Below, piece by piece: positions 18,101 to 26,617 of a DNA stretch of 64,000 nucleotides. The translations under genes and the position numbers were made by a program. The stretch is from positions 5,877,001-5,941,000 of the forward strand of contig AP018318.1 in assembly GCA_003990705.1 (NCBI GenBank), written 5' to 3'. Below the pieces are notes generated by a model. The model searched no databases. It was given only the letters and a program-made list of their open reading frames with translations, and had not been told where the DNA came from. Position 1 is the first letter of the stretch. Each line of letters opens with the position of its first letter. Source of the DNA: Nostoc sp. HK-01. Its GTDB lineage: Bacteria > Cyanobacteriota > Cyanobacteriia > Cyanobacteriales > Nostocaceae.

Positions 18101-18272
18101 CTACTTCGGCACTGGCTCCACTGTAGTTGGCAGTAACGTTGATTTGGTTAGGACTAATATCGGGAAACTGGGCGATGGGTAATGTGGGAATACTAATTAA
18201 TCCCACCAGTAAGATAATGATCGCGCAGACTGTAGAAAAGACTGGTCGCTTGATGAAGAAATCAACAAACAT
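15138..18272 (-). CDS. RND multidrug efflux pump, HAE1 (AcrB/MexB-type) inner-membrane transporter
   Basis: A 1044-residue proton-driven exporter. It starts MFVDFFIKRPVFSTVCAIII, typical of AcrB, and has twelve predicted helices with two large periplasmic loops. The proton-relay Asp pair is in GMVVDDAIVVVEQ. The second half repeats the architecture (FLVLAAQYENYIDPLIIMLSVP, then GLASKNAILIVEFANQ with the conserved Lys). Length and motifs are complete, so it should be functional. It is transcribed after the adaptor gene (64-bp gap). No outer-membrane TolC-type gene is adjacent, so a channel encoded elsewhere must be used. Confidence 0.93.
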   Translation of the reverse strand: MFVDFFIKRPVFSTVCAIIILLVGLISIPTLPIAQFPDISPNQINVTANYSGASAEVVESGITNILERQINGVEGLRYMTSSSSNDGTSSITVTFDASRNKDLAAVDVQNRVSIAEAQLPDVVQRTGVRVSKQSNNILLGIGLYTDNKEYDNTFLSNYADLYVADALKRVKGVGDVRIFGERRYAMRLWLDPSRLATRGLTTEDVTTALAQQNLQIGAGRIGQEPAPKGQQYQIDVRAASRLTEPKEFEEIVIKSEDDGTLVKLKDIGRAELGAENYNTFLRYRAKDAVGLGIYQVPGSNALDVAKGVKAAIAQLAPSFPPGMKYQVAFDTTMFVEESLAEVIKTLFEAVVLVVIVIFLFLQDWRTTLIPALTIPLALVGTFAFVKVFNFSINSLTLFGLTLASGMVVDDAIVVVEQISRFIQDKGINPRRAASESMAELFGAVIATSLVLMAVFVPVAFFPGTTGALYRQFALTIAFSIAISTFFALTLTPSLCALLLRQGQRPTGWLGWIFNQINRFLDWVTQGYRRSLNFLTGIKSVIIGLFIVSLGMTAWLYASVPTAFLPEEDQGYFITIIQGPQGVSLQYTSDVMSQVEKEILQIPEVVGTFAVGGFGFSGSTANSGIIFTTLKPWGERERPDQTVKALIGKLQGKFFAIPEARIFAVNPPGIQGLGNFGGFTFQLQDRRGNGGLDNLVQTMGQLLGRANQTPGLQAVFTTFAANTPQLLVEVDRNKTNALQVNVDDIFTTLQTALGAQYVNDFNLQQRNYRVYVQADQQFRSNPQDIGQLYVRSRKNEIIPLSNLVKITPTTGAQTINHYNLFRSIEINGSAAPGSSSGDAIQKMEQVAQQVLPSSYGYEWSGTALEELESGGLAPVIFGLGLVFVFLVLAAQYENYIDPLIIMLSVPLAIFGALLAQSMRGFANDVYCQIGLVMLIGLASKNAILIVEFANQLREQGLSITKAVIEASQERLRPILMTAFSTLLGIFPLAVATGAGAGSRQSLGTAVFGGMLIATFLSLFVVPVLYIVIKSFTERLMKTHPEETLH

Positions 18273-18284
18273 AAATAGGAAGTG

Positions 18285-18310
18285 TGAAGTATGAAGTATG
18301 AAGTATGAAA
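18285..18310. repeat. Heptanucleotide tandem repeat (TGAAGTA, three copies)
   Basis: TGAAGTA is repeated three times without error (18285-18305) with a partial fourth copy, in the gap between the RND pump and its adaptor. Degenerate heptanucleotide arrays of this type (STRRs) are a known hallmark of heterocystous cyanobacteria. Confidence 0.7.
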
Positions 18311-18336
18311 TTTTACCCTTTACCCTTCAGATTTTT

Positions 18337-19908
18337 TTAGGGAGAAGGAATTATCGGTGCGCCGTTGGTGAGGTTAAGAATACCGGAAACTACGATTTTT
18401 TCTCCTGCTTTCAGTCCTTCTAATACTTGGTAATTACTACCCTCAATTGCTCCTAACTTGATTGGTTTTTGCAAAGCTACTAACGATGGCGCTCCGGGTT
18501 TGGGATTTTCTGGTGCTTGCGCCACAAATACAAATGTTTCTCCACCCAAACGTGATACAGCTGTCACCGGAATTAAAATTCCGGGGCGTTCATCCCAAAT
18601 GATTTTAGTTTGGACTAACTGACGATTGACTAATTGTCTGTTGCCATTACCAAAAACGGCCTTAGCTAAAACTGTTTGCGAATTAGAAGTGGCATTGGGC
18701 GAAATGAAACTGATTTTACCTGTAGCGGTGGGTTGACCTTGAGCATCAAGCATTTGTACAGGTAAGCCAACGCGCAATTGCTGACTTTCATTAAGTGGTA
18801 CAGATATGTTCAATTCCAAGGAGTCATTTCTGGTGAGAGTGGTGAGGTTGTCTGCTTTGCTGACAAATTCTCCAACTCTGACGGGAATATCGCCCACAAT
18901 ACCTGTAAAGGGAGCGCGGACATTAGTATATTGCAACTGTACTTGGGCGGCTTTGACTTGGGCAGCAGCTTGGGTAACTTGCGATCGCGCTTGGGCGATT
19001 TCTTCTTGACGAGGGCCGTTTTCTAGTTGTCTGACGTTTTGTCTTTGTTGTTCAACTGCCCCTTCTAACTCATTGATATTGGAATTTCTGCCTTTGCTGA
19101 GTTGATCTAAGCGTTTTTGGGCTACCACTAATGCGGCGGCGGCGCTACGTTGTTCTTTCAGATAGCCTTCCATCTGATCTTCGGAAATAGCTCCTTGTTT
19201 TTGTAAGTTTCCATAGCGTTGGGCGCGGGATTTTGCCAGTTCTAAGTCAGATTTAGCGGCTTCAATTTGCGCTTCGGCTTGCGCCATTTCTTCTGGACTT
19301 GAACCTGTTTGAGCATCTCGCAACCGCGCTTGGGCTTGAACTAACTGCGCTCTAGCTTGGGCAATTTCTTCTGAGCGCGTACCTGCTTTCAGTTCTGCTA
19401 AACGTGCTTGAGCTTGTTCGAGTGAGGCTTTGGCTTGGAGTAACTGTGCTTGAGCATCATCACTTTGCAAACGAATTACTACTTGTCCTTGGGAAATGCG
19501 ATCGCCTTCTTTATATAAAATCTCTGTAATGCGTCCATCAATCTCTGGTTTGAGTGTGACTGAGCGTGGTGCATCTAAAGTCCCCACAAATTCTGAAGTT
19601 TGCTGAATAGTTGCATTCTCAACCGTGGCTAATTTCACAGGAATTCCCATCGGTTGACCAGCAGCTGCTCCAGTCCCCTTCGGTGCATTACTCGCTTGGC
19701 TTGTTTGCCACCATCGCCAACCCACACCAATACCAGCAATTAACAAAACTACGCCTAAAATCACTGGCCAAGGCCGCTTTTTATGGAGTATGGATATGGG
19801 TTTTGGGTCTGCTGAAAAATCTGTTGGTTGAGCCTGATTAGAGTCAGTAGTAGCAGGCTGTTCTATTTCAACCGGAAACTGTGAATCAGGGAACTCAGAC
19901 TGAGACAT
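18337..19908 (-). CDS. RND efflux periplasmic adaptor (HlyD/AcrA family)
   Basis: The start at 19908 (523 aa, MSQSEFPDS) is preferred over the upstream in-frame ATG at 19986. One N-terminal transmembrane anchor (WPVILGVVLLIAGIGVGW) is followed by the split lipoyl domain (LDAPRSVTLKPEIDGRITEI and NVRAPFTGIVGDIPVRVGEF). Between the halves is a very long Ala/Gln-rich coiled-coil hairpin of about 200 residues, longer than in AcrA. The C-terminal barrel and membrane-proximal domain follow. It links the downstream RND pump to an outer-membrane channel. The first gene of the pair, it lies about 140 bp from the remnant of a TetR regulator. Confidence 0.9.
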   Translation of the reverse strand: MSQSEFPDSQFPVEIEQPATTDSNQAQPTDFSADPKPISILHKKRPWPVILGVVLLIAGIGVGWRWWQTSQASNAPKGTGAAAGQPMGIPVKLATVENATIQQTSEFVGTLDAPRSVTLKPEIDGRITEILYKEGDRISQGQVVIRLQSDDAQAQLLQAKASLEQAQARLAELKAGTRSEEIAQARAQLVQAQARLRDAQTGSSPEEMAQAEAQIEAAKSDLELAKSRAQRYGNLQKQGAISEDQMEGYLKEQRSAAAALVVAQKRLDQLSKGRNSNINELEGAVEQQRQNVRQLENGPRQEEIAQARSQVTQAAAQVKAAQVQLQYTNVRAPFTGIVGDIPVRVGEFVSKADNLTTLTRNDSLELNISVPLNESQQLRVGLPVQMLDAQGQPTATGKISFISPNATSNSQTVLAKAVFGNGNRQLVNRQLVQTKIIWDERPGILIPVTAVSRLGGETFVFVAQAPENPKPGAPSLVALQKPIKLGAIEGSNYQVLEGLKAGEKIVVSGILNLTNGAPIIPSP

Positions 19909-20664
19909 TTTCGTTTTCTCATTTATAGACTTAAACTTTGGGCAACTTGGCTGAAATATAGTGATGCTTGGTGAGAGACTGATCAACCGACCTTGTGATA
20001 CTTGCTTGTGTAGGAATCTTGATCAGCCAAGGTTTCTGTTTGTCAAGTGCCTATTTGATGAAACTCTGGGGATGGCAATATTTAGTTACCTCCTTTACCC
20101 CAGTCATACGAGCAAATTCATCGGTGTGAGTTTTCGTTAAACCTGCATTTGCAAATACCTCGGTTGTCGCTTTGATCAACCTTGCACGAGTTTGTTTGTA
20201 CTTGAACGCTAAATTTTAATGGTTCATGCAAGTGCTTGCTTGCATTATATATTTGTCAGCCAAAAAAGTGTATAAACTGAGTCAGCCCCAGCGATCGCTG
20301 AGATTTCGGCTTTTGTGCTTCTAGGCCTGAATTGATCAGGGTATTAATAAGTTTTGATTATTGTAAATTTCAGTAAGATCAGCATTTTTGCCAAATACTG
20401 ATAAATAAAAGCTATAACTCAGCGCCCGCAAGATGTTCATCAAGACAACTTCAAAAATAAATGCGGGATTTTCTCATGCTTTTATCAACCTAATACTTGC
20501 GTAGATTGTGAACCCAGAGCGCAGCCTTGATTGGTTCATAGATTAAGCACTTTGGCAAGTATAAAGCGATCGCCGCAATACATCAAAAGAATTTTAGAGA
20601 TGTACGCTATTACCCTAAACTGATTTATGAGTATTTAGCTAATTTTTGGAGGCATGGTGGAATT
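19909..20664. other. Intergenic region with a regulator remnant and divergent promoters
   Basis: About 750 bp between the adaptor gene (minus) and sbtA (plus). Its left part contains the TetR remnant described separately. The right 450 bp show no coding signal; they hold HIP1 sites (GCGATCGC near 20290) and must contain the sbtA promoter. I cannot assign its boxes. Confidence 0.5.
20051..20215 (-). pseudogene. Remnant of a TetR-family regulator (HTH domain only)
   Basis: A 54-codon minus-strand frame without start codon encodes a recognisable TetR DNA-binding domain: QTRARLIKATTEVFANAGLT (helix 1 and turn), then TDEFARMTGVKEVTKYCHP (the helix-turn-helix, normally ending in LFRHF or LYYHF), then FIK and a TAG stop at 20051. 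After the stop, the same frame continues with ALDKQKPWLIKIPTQAS. The position just upstream of an RND operon is where TetR repressors of such pumps usually sit. It appears to be a decayed repressor, so the pump may now be unregulated by it. Confidence 0.65.
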
Positions 20665-21636
20665 ATGGATGTCAGTCTCATCATATCTAACATCTTAAAT
20701 CCACCCATATTGGCTTTCTTTCTGGGAATGTTAGCGGTGTTCGTCAAAACAGATTTAGAAATCCCGGCACCTATCCCTAAGCTATTGTCTTTATATTTAC
20801 TATTTGCCATCGGGTTTAAAGGCGGTGTAGAACTAGTCAAAAGTGGTGTTACCCAAGCAGTTATCCTCACCCTTTTAGCCGCAATATTGATGGCGTGTAT
20901 TGTTCCAGTTTACACATTTTTTATTCTCAGAATTAAACTAGATACTTATAATTCAGCAGCGATCGCGGCTACTTATGGTTCCATTAGTGCGGTAACTTTT
21001 ATCACTGCTAGTTCATTCCTGACTCAACTGGGGATGGCTTTTGATGGGTTTATGGTTGCAGCCTTGGCCTTGATGGAATCACCAGCAATTGTTGTAGGTT
21101 TAATATTGGTTAACGTTTTCACTGTCGATGAAAGCGATCGCGAATTCAACTGGTCAGAAGTATTACAAGAAGCCTTCCTCAATAGTTCTGTATTTTTGCT
21201 AGTGGGTAGCCTAGTTATGGGTGTCCTCACCGGAGAACACGGCTGGCAAACTTTAAAACCCTTTACCCAAGATTTGTTTTACGGTGTACTGACGTTCTTT
21301 TTGTTAGATATGGGACTGGTGGCTGCTAGAAGAATCAAAGATTTACAAAAAGCAGGTTTTTTCCTGATTCTGTTTGCGATACTAGTACCAATTTTCAATG
21401 CCGCCATAGCTTTATTAATTGCGAAAGCGATCGGAATGCCAAAAGGAGATAGTCTATTATTCTCAGTGCTATGTGCCAGTGCTTCCTACATTGCTGTACC
21501 CGCAGCCATGCGCCTAACTGTCCCAGAAGCTAATCCTAGTCTGTATATTTCGACTGCTTTAGCTGTGACTTTCCCTTTTAATATCATTGTAGGTATACCG
21601 CTATATCTATACGGCATTAATCTATTTTGGAGATAA
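20665..21636 (+). CDS. sbtA: Sodium-dependent bicarbonate transporter, SbtA family
   Basis: SbtA is a single-gene Na+/HCO3- symporter of the plasma membrane and part of the CO2-concentrating mechanism. The 323-residue protein has about ten helices and family features: PPILAFFLGMLAVFVKTDLE, the first-helix region LLFAIGFKGGVEL, and AATYGSISAVTFITA followed by the second repeat CASASYIAVPAAMRL. It is shorter than the classic Synechocystis protein, mainly in the central loop, so it may be a divergent branch of the family. The start has GGAGG upstream. sbtB follows 4 bp after the stop. Confidence 0.85.
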   Translation: MDVSLIISNILNPPILAFFLGMLAVFVKTDLEIPAPIPKLLSLYLLFAIGFKGGVELVKSGVTQAVILTLLAAILMACIVPVYTFFILRIKLDTYNSAAIAATYGSISAVTFITASSFLTQLGMAFDGFMVAALALMESPAIVVGLILVNVFTVDESDREFNWSEVLQEAFLNSSVFLLVGSLVMGVLTGEHGWQTLKPFTQDLFYGVLTFFLLDMGLVAARRIKDLQKAGFFLILFAILVPIFNAAIALLIAKAIGMPKGDSLLFSVLCASASYIAVPAAMRLTVPEANPSLYISTALAVTFPFNIIVGIPLYLYGINLFWR

Positions 21637-21640
21637 GACA

Positions 21641-21949
21641 ATGCAGGCTGTAAAACGGATCGAAATATTTGCCAACTATGTCGAACTCGGTAAAATTTTA
21701 GAGTCTTTAGAAAAATCAGGCGTAGCAGGACATTCAGTTGTCAAAGATGTCGCCGGCAAAGGCACAAGAGGCAAAGTCACACATGATTTAGCCATGACAA
21801 TGCTCGACAATGTTTACATCATTGCCTTTTTTGCCCCCGAAAAATTGCCATTGGTAGAGTTAAATGTCCGGCAAACTCTAAATAAGTTTGGCGGAGTTTG
21901 TTTTATTTCTGATGCAATGGAAATTGAAACTACCAGATGTGTTGGTTGA
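21641..21949 (+). CDS. sbtB: PII-like regulator of the SbtA transporter
   Basis: SbtB proteins are trimeric PII-like sensors of adenyl nucleotides that bind SbtA and control bicarbonate uptake. This 102-residue protein has the PII-like fold pattern: the N-terminal strand KRIEIFANYVELGKILESLE, a short T-loop region with KGTRGKVTH, and the strand NVYIIAFFAPEKLPLVEL. It ends in TTRCVG, so the C-terminal CGPxGC redox hairpin of the canonical protein is absent and only one Cys remains. The 4-bp spacing to sbtA indicates co-translation. Confidence 0.82.
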   Translation: MQAVKRIEIFANYVELGKILESLEKSGVAGHSVVKDVAGKGTRGKVTHDLAMTMLDNVYIIAFFAPEKLPLVELNVRQTLNKFGGVCFISDAMEIETTRCVG

Positions 21950-21982
21950 AGTGTGAAGTCTGAAATGATTTTCATCAGCACT

Positions 21983-23113
21983 TTAACTATTAACATCACT
22001 TAAGCGTGAAGTTGTAAATCGATCCATCCACTTTTCCAAATACACTCGATTAGCATTTTGTTCAGATGGATCTTGAGTCTGTAAAGGATAAGGCATCAAT
22101 CCTAAAATTGCGGCTGTAGTCACGCAAAACATTGACTTTTGGAAACTTATACAAATTTGTACCCGTAAGTCATCTTCACCCCGTAGCCCACGCCGATAAA
22201 TAGCGTGCAAATATTCTGGCAGATAATGGCGCATATCCTGCATGAGTAATGTAGGCGGAATACCAGCACCACCAATAGGTAAAGGATCTGCATACAATGC
22301 ACCATATTGGAATCTACCTTGATCCGGGGAAATTTGATAAGCTTGGGCATTGTAAGAAACTGTGCCATGAAAAGGAGTTCCCCGAAAGAAAACAGCCTCG
22401 ACATAAGGCACTGCTGTATCTGCTAAAAATGTTAAACCAGTCTTTTTGGGAATAATGTCGTAGACTTTATCTTGAATTTTGACTGAGTAGGTGATTGGCT
22501 TCATAGCATCTGCTACTAAGCCTGCTTTAATGTAGTCTACGACTTGGGGAATTGATTTGATTTCTCCTTGGTCATAACGGTCTGATAAGGTCAAGAAAAT
22601 ATCAGCCATTACTCGCCAGAATTGACCTAAACCACTGTAATAAGCAGAAACGCGCAATTGTTCAGTTAAAAATTCGGGAAATAATTGGTTTAATCCTAAA
22701 ATAAAAGGATTATTTTTAAATTTGGCGGTGATAACTGCTTTTGCTCGTTCTTGAAATTCTTTGGTATCTAAATAGCTATCTAAGCCACCACCACCATGCC
22801 ACATCATGGCTTTCATACAATATTCTGCATATTCATAATTGATGCGATCGTGCCACCAGTGACGCAATAATTTTTGAAAAGAGAACTCATCGTTAAAGTA
22901 TTTAAAAAAAGGAAAAAATACTAAAAATTGATGGTCAGCAATGTAGATGAGATTTTTGGAGTAGGCATCTAAAACTACACCATAGCTTTTGAGAATACCA
23001 ACTACTTCTAAAACATTTTCTGGATTATCAGGTAATAATGTTCCACCTGTTTGTAATCGTTCTACATACTCAGCTAAAGGATGTAAGCCAGGTTTATTTT
23101 TAATAGTTACCAT
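21983..23113 (-). CDS. cupB: CO2 hydration protein CupB (ChpX) of the NDH-1MS' complex
   Basis: CupB works with NdhD4/NdhF4 in a specialised NDH-1 complex on the thylakoid to convert CO2 to bicarbonate using electron-transfer energy. I choose the ATG at 23113 (376 aa) because GGAG lies eight bases upstream; an in-frame start at 23143 is possible. With this start, His85, His88 and Arg90 in RHWWHDRINYEY fall almost exactly where Synechocystis CupB has His86, His89 and Arg91, which are known to be needed for activity. The length also fits CupB, not the longer CupA. Last gene of the ndhF4-ndhD4-cupB unit. Confidence 0.87.
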   Translation of the reverse strand: MVTIKNKPGLHPLAEYVERLQTGGTLLPDNPENVLEVVGILKSYGVVLDAYSKNLIYIADHQFLVFFPFFKYFNDEFSFQKLLRHWWHDRINYEYAEYCMKAMMWHGGGGLDSYLDTKEFQERAKAVITAKFKNNPFILGLNQLFPEFLTEQLRVSAYYSGLGQFWRVMADIFLTLSDRYDQGEIKSIPQVVDYIKAGLVADAMKPITYSVKIQDKVYDIIPKKTGLTFLADTAVPYVEAVFFRGTPFHGTVSYNAQAYQISPDQGRFQYGALYADPLPIGGAGIPPTLLMQDMRHYLPEYLHAIYRRGLRGEDDLRVQICISFQKSMFCVTTAAILGLMPYPLQTQDPSEQNANRVYLEKWMDRFTTSRLSDVNS

Positions 23114-23189
23114 TGCCAGTTCTCCAAATTGGGAATGAGTCAATAAAAAGGCAAAAGTAAAAAGGCAAAAGTAAAAATATTTTTACCTT

Positions 23190-24683
23190 TTACTTTGATT
23201 TTTCTACAGAGACTGTTGCCACTACTTTATCTACACTTATCATGGCCGTGATTGTTGGTTCAGTCCAGCGAGATAACCAAGCGGGTTGAATGCCGAAAAT
23301 CACAATCAATACAGCTAATACTACCGATGGCAGGCGATCGCTCCAATAGACTCGTGGTAAATTAACTACTTGTGCAGATAAGCGCCCAAAAAAAGCGCGA
23401 TTCATCAAAATTAAGAAATAAACCGCAGTTAAGCCAGTTCCTAGCATGGATAGTAGAGTTTGCACAGGGAATACCGCAAAACTGCCGCTAAAAATCACAA
23501 ATTCGGAAATAAAACCTACCATTCCTGGTATACCTGCGCTGGCCATTACTCCCAAAACCATCAAGCTACCAATCACTGGCATTCCGCGTTCGGGGTTTAA
23601 TAATCCGCGAATAACTTCTAAATCACGGCTCCCAGCTTTTTTGTATACTACTCCTACCAACAAAAACAGTAAGGCGGAAATCAAGCCGTGGCTAATCATT
23701 TGCATCACAGCGCCCAATACACTAAGGGGTGTAGCGGCGGCGGCGGCTAATAGTACATAGCCCATGTGTCCAACTGAACTATAGGCTACCATCTTTTTCA
23801 TGTCGGTTTGAGCGATCGCACAAGATGCACCATAAAGCACACTGACTACAGCCCAAGTTGCTAACCAAGGTGCTGCATAACTCCACGCATCAGGTAACAA
23901 GTTCATCCCAAACCGCAGTAAACCGTAAGTTCCCAACTTCAACAGCACACCAGCTAGTAGCACGGAAATGGGTGTAGAGGCTTCAACGTGAGCATCGGGC
24001 AACCAAGTATGGAAGGGAACCAGCGGTATTTTAATCCCAAAACCCACTAAAATTCCTACTAGCAATAAAAGTTGAGTTGATAGTGGTAAAGATGCAGCAT
24101 TTAAGTTTGCTAAGGCAAAGTTAGAACCGCCACTCAGCCAAACCATACCCAGGAAACTTGCTAAAAGCAAAATGCCAGATATGGCGGTGTAAATCAAAAA
24201 CTTTGTCGCGGCGTAACCTCTTCTTGCACCACCCCAAATGGCAATTAACAGGTATAAAGGAATCAGTTCCAGTTCATAAAACAGGAAAAATAAGAGTAAA
24301 TCTTGTGCCAGAAAGGCTCCTATGACTCCAGTACTTAACAGTAGGATGAGTGAGTAATACAGTCGTGGACGTTGTATGGAAACATCGCTGCTGGAGATGG
24401 CAATGCAAGTTAATAGTCCATTTAAAACCAGCAAGGGTAAAGATAAACCATCTATTCCGAGGTTATAACTTAAGCCTAGAGCATCTACCCAAGGTATAAA
24501 CTCACTAAACTGTTGAGTAATTTTTCCTGGGTCGAATTGAATTGCCAGAAAGATTGACCACACGAAAGTCATCCCAGCAAAGACAAAAGCCATGCTCCTG
24601 GCTAGTTTCCCATCAATCACAGTAGGCCAAAAACCGATAATAGTTGCGCCTAACAATGGCAGCAAAATCAATGCACTCAGCAT
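23190..24683 (-). CDS. ndhD4: NAD(P)H-quinone oxidoreductase subunit 4, NdhD4 type
   Basis: A 497-residue, about 14-helix antiporter-like subunit. It has the complex I ND4/NuoM signature: LFFLFYELELIPLYLLIAIWG with the key Glu, LVPFHTWLPDAHVEAST, and KKMVAYSSVGHMGYVLLA with functional Lys residues. The group-4 assignment is based on its partner genes: ndhF upstream and cupB downstream on the same strand. It is part of the constitutive CO2-uptake NDH-1 complex in the thylakoid or plasma membrane. Confidence 0.87.
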   Translation of the reverse strand: MLSALILLPLLGATIIGFWPTVIDGKLARSMAFVFAGMTFVWSIFLAIQFDPGKITQQFSEFIPWVDALGLSYNLGIDGLSLPLLVLNGLLTCIAISSSDVSIQRPRLYYSLILLLSTGVIGAFLAQDLLLFFLFYELELIPLYLLIAIWGGARRGYAATKFLIYTAISGILLLASFLGMVWLSGGSNFALANLNAASLPLSTQLLLLVGILVGFGIKIPLVPFHTWLPDAHVEASTPISVLLAGVLLKLGTYGLLRFGMNLLPDAWSYAAPWLATWAVVSVLYGASCAIAQTDMKKMVAYSSVGHMGYVLLAAAAATPLSVLGAVMQMISHGLISALLFLLVGVVYKKAGSRDLEVIRGLLNPERGMPVIGSLMVLGVMASAGIPGMVGFISEFVIFSGSFAVFPVQTLLSMLGTGLTAVYFLILMNRAFFGRLSAQVVNLPRVYWSDRLPSVVLAVLIVIFGIQPAWLSRWTEPTITAMISVDKVVATVSVEKSK

Positions 24684-24760
24684 AGTTTAGAGAGAATTAG
24701 AGATTAGGGAATTTGGAGTAGGGAGTGCGGAGTAGATTTTTTACTCTGCACTCAGCACTT

Positions 24761-26617
24761 TTAAAAATGCAAGTTATTGAGCAGTCCTAATGACCAGCTA
24801 ATAAAAAAGCCAAGAAGGCTAATAACTACGAGAATAGTCAACATATAGCCTTGGGACTGGCCAGAAATGCTATACCTTAAACTTTGTCCGCCGAGAATTG
24901 TGAAAATCCCCACCAAGTTTACTAGGCCATCAACTAGATAGCGATCGCTCCAAGCCGATATCTTAGACAGCAATGCTACTGCCCCAACTATTGTTAATCG
25001 ATAGATGCGGTCTATGTAAAAATCGTAACCCAACAAGTCCTGCAAAAATCGCCATACCAAAATTCTCGATCTTGACCAGGCTTTATGTAGGTACATTGTG
25101 GAACCGATGCCGACTCCTAAGACAGTAGAAGTTAATAATATTCCTACTACGTACCAGTTAATACTATTTCTATCTGGTAGTAAGTACCATTGCTGAAGCA
25201 TGAGGGGTAATATTAGGGTCAGTATCGTCAACGTCACCATTGGAAATGCCATTTGCCAGCCAACTTCTGGGGAACGACGAGTTTTTTGTTGCGGTGTACC
25301 CCAAAAGATTAATCTAAAGACTCTTGTCAAGTTTAAGGCTGTTAAGCCATTAACTATCACTAAAATGGCAATTACCCAAGGGCTAATTGCTACTAAACCA
25401 TCAGCCCATGACAGCATTGCCCAAAAACTTCCCAGGGGTAGCAATGTAATCATCCCAGCCGAGCCGACAACAAAGGCGGTGGTAGTTGCAGGCATCCGCG
25501 ACCATAAACCGCCCATCTCTGTTAAATCTTGAGTACTGGTAGTGTAAATAACTGAACCGGAACTCATAAATAATAATGCTTTGGCGATCGCATGAGTCAA
25601 CAGCAACATTACGGCTACACCCCCTTGCTGCATACCTACCGCCAAAAACACTAGTCCCATATATGCACTAGTAGAATGAGAAAGCGATCTCTTAATATCA
25701 ATTTGTGCCAGAGATACTAAAGTCGCACCCACTGCCGTCACTGAACCCATCACAATTAACGCATTCAATGCCACTGGCGATAAAGCCAAAATAGGTTGCA
25801 GTTTGTACAGTAAATAAGCACCGCCAGCTACTACCAACGAATTTCGCATCACTGAAGCAGGGTTTGGCCCTTCCATTGCTTCATCTAGCCACAAGTGCAA
25901 GGGGAACTGAGCGCACTTCCCCGCTGGCCCAGCAATTAAACCCAAACCAAGTAAAGTTGATGCTACTGGACTGAGATTTGCTGTTTGCGCCCACTCATAC
26001 AAATCAGAAAAATTTAAGCTACCTGCCCAACTCGAAAGCGTCACCACCGACATCAGCAATAATAAGTCGCCCACACGCTTGGTTAAAAAAGCATCCCGCG
26101 CTGCTGTTACTACCAAAGGTTGAGCGTACCAGAAGCCTACTAATAAATAGGTAGAAAGGGTGAGGACTTCTAACAAGGCATAACTGAGAAATAAAGAGTC
26201 ACTAATTGCTAAACCACTCAGTGCCGCTTCAAAAAAACCAAGTAGTGCAAAAAAGCGTGCCAGTGACCAGTCTTTCTCTAGATAACCTAAAGCGTAAATT
26301 TGCGCCAACAAACTTAACCCTGTGATTAAAACTGTTGCCCCAACACTCACAGGCGATAGTTCTAATGAAAGAGATAAGTTTAAATTCGCGGCTTGAAACC
26401 AGCTAACCAGTATATTTTCTGGTTCTCTGTCCCAAACATCTTTAAACACAAATAAGCTATGAGCAAAAGCCAAAACAGTGGTCAACAAGTTGAAATATGC
26501 CGCTGGTCTGGGGCCTGTCTTTCTGATTATTCCCATACCCCAGGGCAAAGTTAACAGTGCGCCCATTAAACTATACAAAGGCACACACCAACTTGTTGAA
26601 AATAGAAACTCATTCAT
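24761..26617 (-). CDS. ndhF4: NAD(P)H-quinone oxidoreductase subunit 5, NdhF4 type
   Basis: A 618-residue ND5/NuoL-like proton-pumping subunit. Motifs include KRVGDLLLLMSVVTL, the conserved PLHLWLDEAMEGPNPASVM and KRSLSHSTSAYMGLVFLAVG, with a C-terminal lateral-helix region. In CO2-uptake complexes, NdhF forms the channel that feeds CO2 to CupA or CupB. Assignment to NdhF4 rather than NdhF3 rests on linkage to a CupB-type protein. First gene of the minus-strand trio, divergent from the ccm operon with a 657-bp gap. Confidence 0.87.
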   Translation of the reverse strand: MNEFLFSTSWCVPLYSLMGALLTLPWGMGIIRKTGPRPAAYFNLLTTVLAFAHSLFVFKDVWDREPENILVSWFQAANLNLSLSLELSPVSVGATVLITGLSLLAQIYALGYLEKDWSLARFFALLGFFEAALSGLAISDSLFLSYALLEVLTLSTYLLVGFWYAQPLVVTAARDAFLTKRVGDLLLLMSVVTLSSWAGSLNFSDLYEWAQTANLSPVASTLLGLGLIAGPAGKCAQFPLHLWLDEAMEGPNPASVMRNSLVVAGGAYLLYKLQPILALSPVALNALIVMGSVTAVGATLVSLAQIDIKRSLSHSTSAYMGLVFLAVGMQQGGVAVMLLLTHAIAKALLFMSSGSVIYTTSTQDLTEMGGLWSRMPATTTAFVVGSAGMITLLPLGSFWAMLSWADGLVAISPWVIAILVIVNGLTALNLTRVFRLIFWGTPQQKTRRSPEVGWQMAFPMVTLTILTLILPLMLQQWYLLPDRNSINWYVVGILLTSTVLGVGIGSTMYLHKAWSRSRILVWRFLQDLLGYDFYIDRIYRLTIVGAVALLSKISAWSDRYLVDGLVNLVGIFTILGGQSLRYSISGQSQGYMLTILVVISLLGFFISWSLGLLNNLHF

